A stretch of DNA of 64,000 nt from the NCBI RefSeq assembly GCF_004358425.1, contig NZ_CP037948.1, forward strand, positions 1-64,000, written 5' to 3'. The stretch's first letter is position 1. Every line of letters begins with the position of its first letter. Below are positions 63,947-64,000 of this stretch, in pieces. Origin of the DNA: Qipengyuania sediminis. Its GTDB lineage: Bacteria; Pseudomonadota; Alphaproteobacteria; Sphingomonadales; Sphingomonadaceae. A program made the translations under genes and the position numbers. The notes below the pieces were generated by a model. The model was not told the origin of the DNA. It made no database searches and saw only the letters and a program-made list of their open reading frames with translations.

Positions 63947-64000
63947 AGCTGGCGCGAATCGGCAGCGGACCTCAACGCGGCCGGTGACAGGACCGGAGGG

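Overview
This is a GC-rich chromosomal stretch from an alphaproteobacterium. The best guess is order Sphingomonadales, possibly Erythrobacteraceae. That rests on a gene-transfer-agent (GTA) structural gene block, a MipZ-type ParA ATPase, a UPF0262 gene, glpX beside a homoserine dehydrogenase, and intergenic palindromes of the kind scattered through sphingomonad genomes. No taxonomic search was possible, so the placement is inference. Almost all genes are housekeeping or conserved chromosomal genes. No tRNA, rRNA, CRISPR array, integrase or transposase was found.

Layout. 1-5863: the 3' part of a GTA-like block on the + strand (head-tail connector, a 47-aa mini-ORF, DUF3168, major tail protein, GTA gp10-like, tail chaperone, short tape measure, a TIM-barrel/DUF2460 fusion). 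It ends abruptly in a hybrid of a DUF2163 N-terminus and a DUF2793-like C-terminus; the usual peptidase and megatron genes are missing. 6061-7847: an OmpA porin and a Cu/Zn superoxide dismutase. 7844-13638 (-): argD-argF-hslO-DUF3617-like-queC-MFS, all in one direction. 13743-15787 (-): a glycine-rich double cold-shock protein and a lower-GC PIG-L deacetylase. 15851-19289 (+): DUF442 phosphatase, small membrane protein, sterol-desaturase-family hydroxylase, GMC oxidoreductase. 19278-28319 (-): endonuclease/phosphatase-family protein (probable CTG start), alpha/beta hydrolase, prfC, an orphan ORF, an SDR, pheT, pheS and an AraC regulator. 28455-30906 (-): rplT, rpmI, hisN-like phosphatase, prs.

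31005-36015: a second sterol-desaturase paralogue (+), glpX (-), a secreted protein (+) whose end overlaps homoserine dehydrogenase (-), and a secreted protein (-). 36178-39020 (+): a structured leader and tonB-exbB-exbD-exbD, closed by a terminator and followed by a 5'-truncated gene remnant. 39699-43345: a Lhr-type helicase (-) and a glycine-rich BON protein (+). 43392-48120 (-): DUF1989 and YqcI/YcgG as a coupled pair behind a palindrome that buries the ribosome binding site, then DUF2059, phosphomannomutase, a membrane J-domain protein and mipZ as a tightly overlapping string. 48189-52018 (+): panC, CaiB/BaiF CoA-transferase, aldehyde dehydrogenase, MaoC. 52103-55119 (+): ftsH with an overlapping prolyl-hydroxylase-like gene, then DUF3072. 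55159-58659 (-): DUF3667, orphan ParA, sulfotransferase-like protein, rpoZ. 58781-63852: phospholipase D-family (+), dnaB (-), UPF0262, a GH25-like protein that seems to lack its catalytic aspartate, and a DUF4136 lipoprotein (+). A promoter-like sequence at 63918-63946 points out of the window.

The most notable observations are the hybrid gene that ends the GTA block, a REP-type inverted repeat inserted in frame in pheT, the Shine-Dalgarno-masking palindrome in front of the YqcI/YcgG-DUF1989 pair, and structured leaders before tonB and the cold-shock gene. Stress-type promoter candidates precede sodC, ftsH and DUF3072. None of these clearly amounts to a new multi-gene system. The YqcI/YcgG-DUF1989 pair and the MipZ/J-domain operon are the best candidates for unexplored biology. 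The only gene-free stretches close to 300 bases are 31905-32190, where I see no gene or clear signal, and 36016-36352, which holds the tonB leader.
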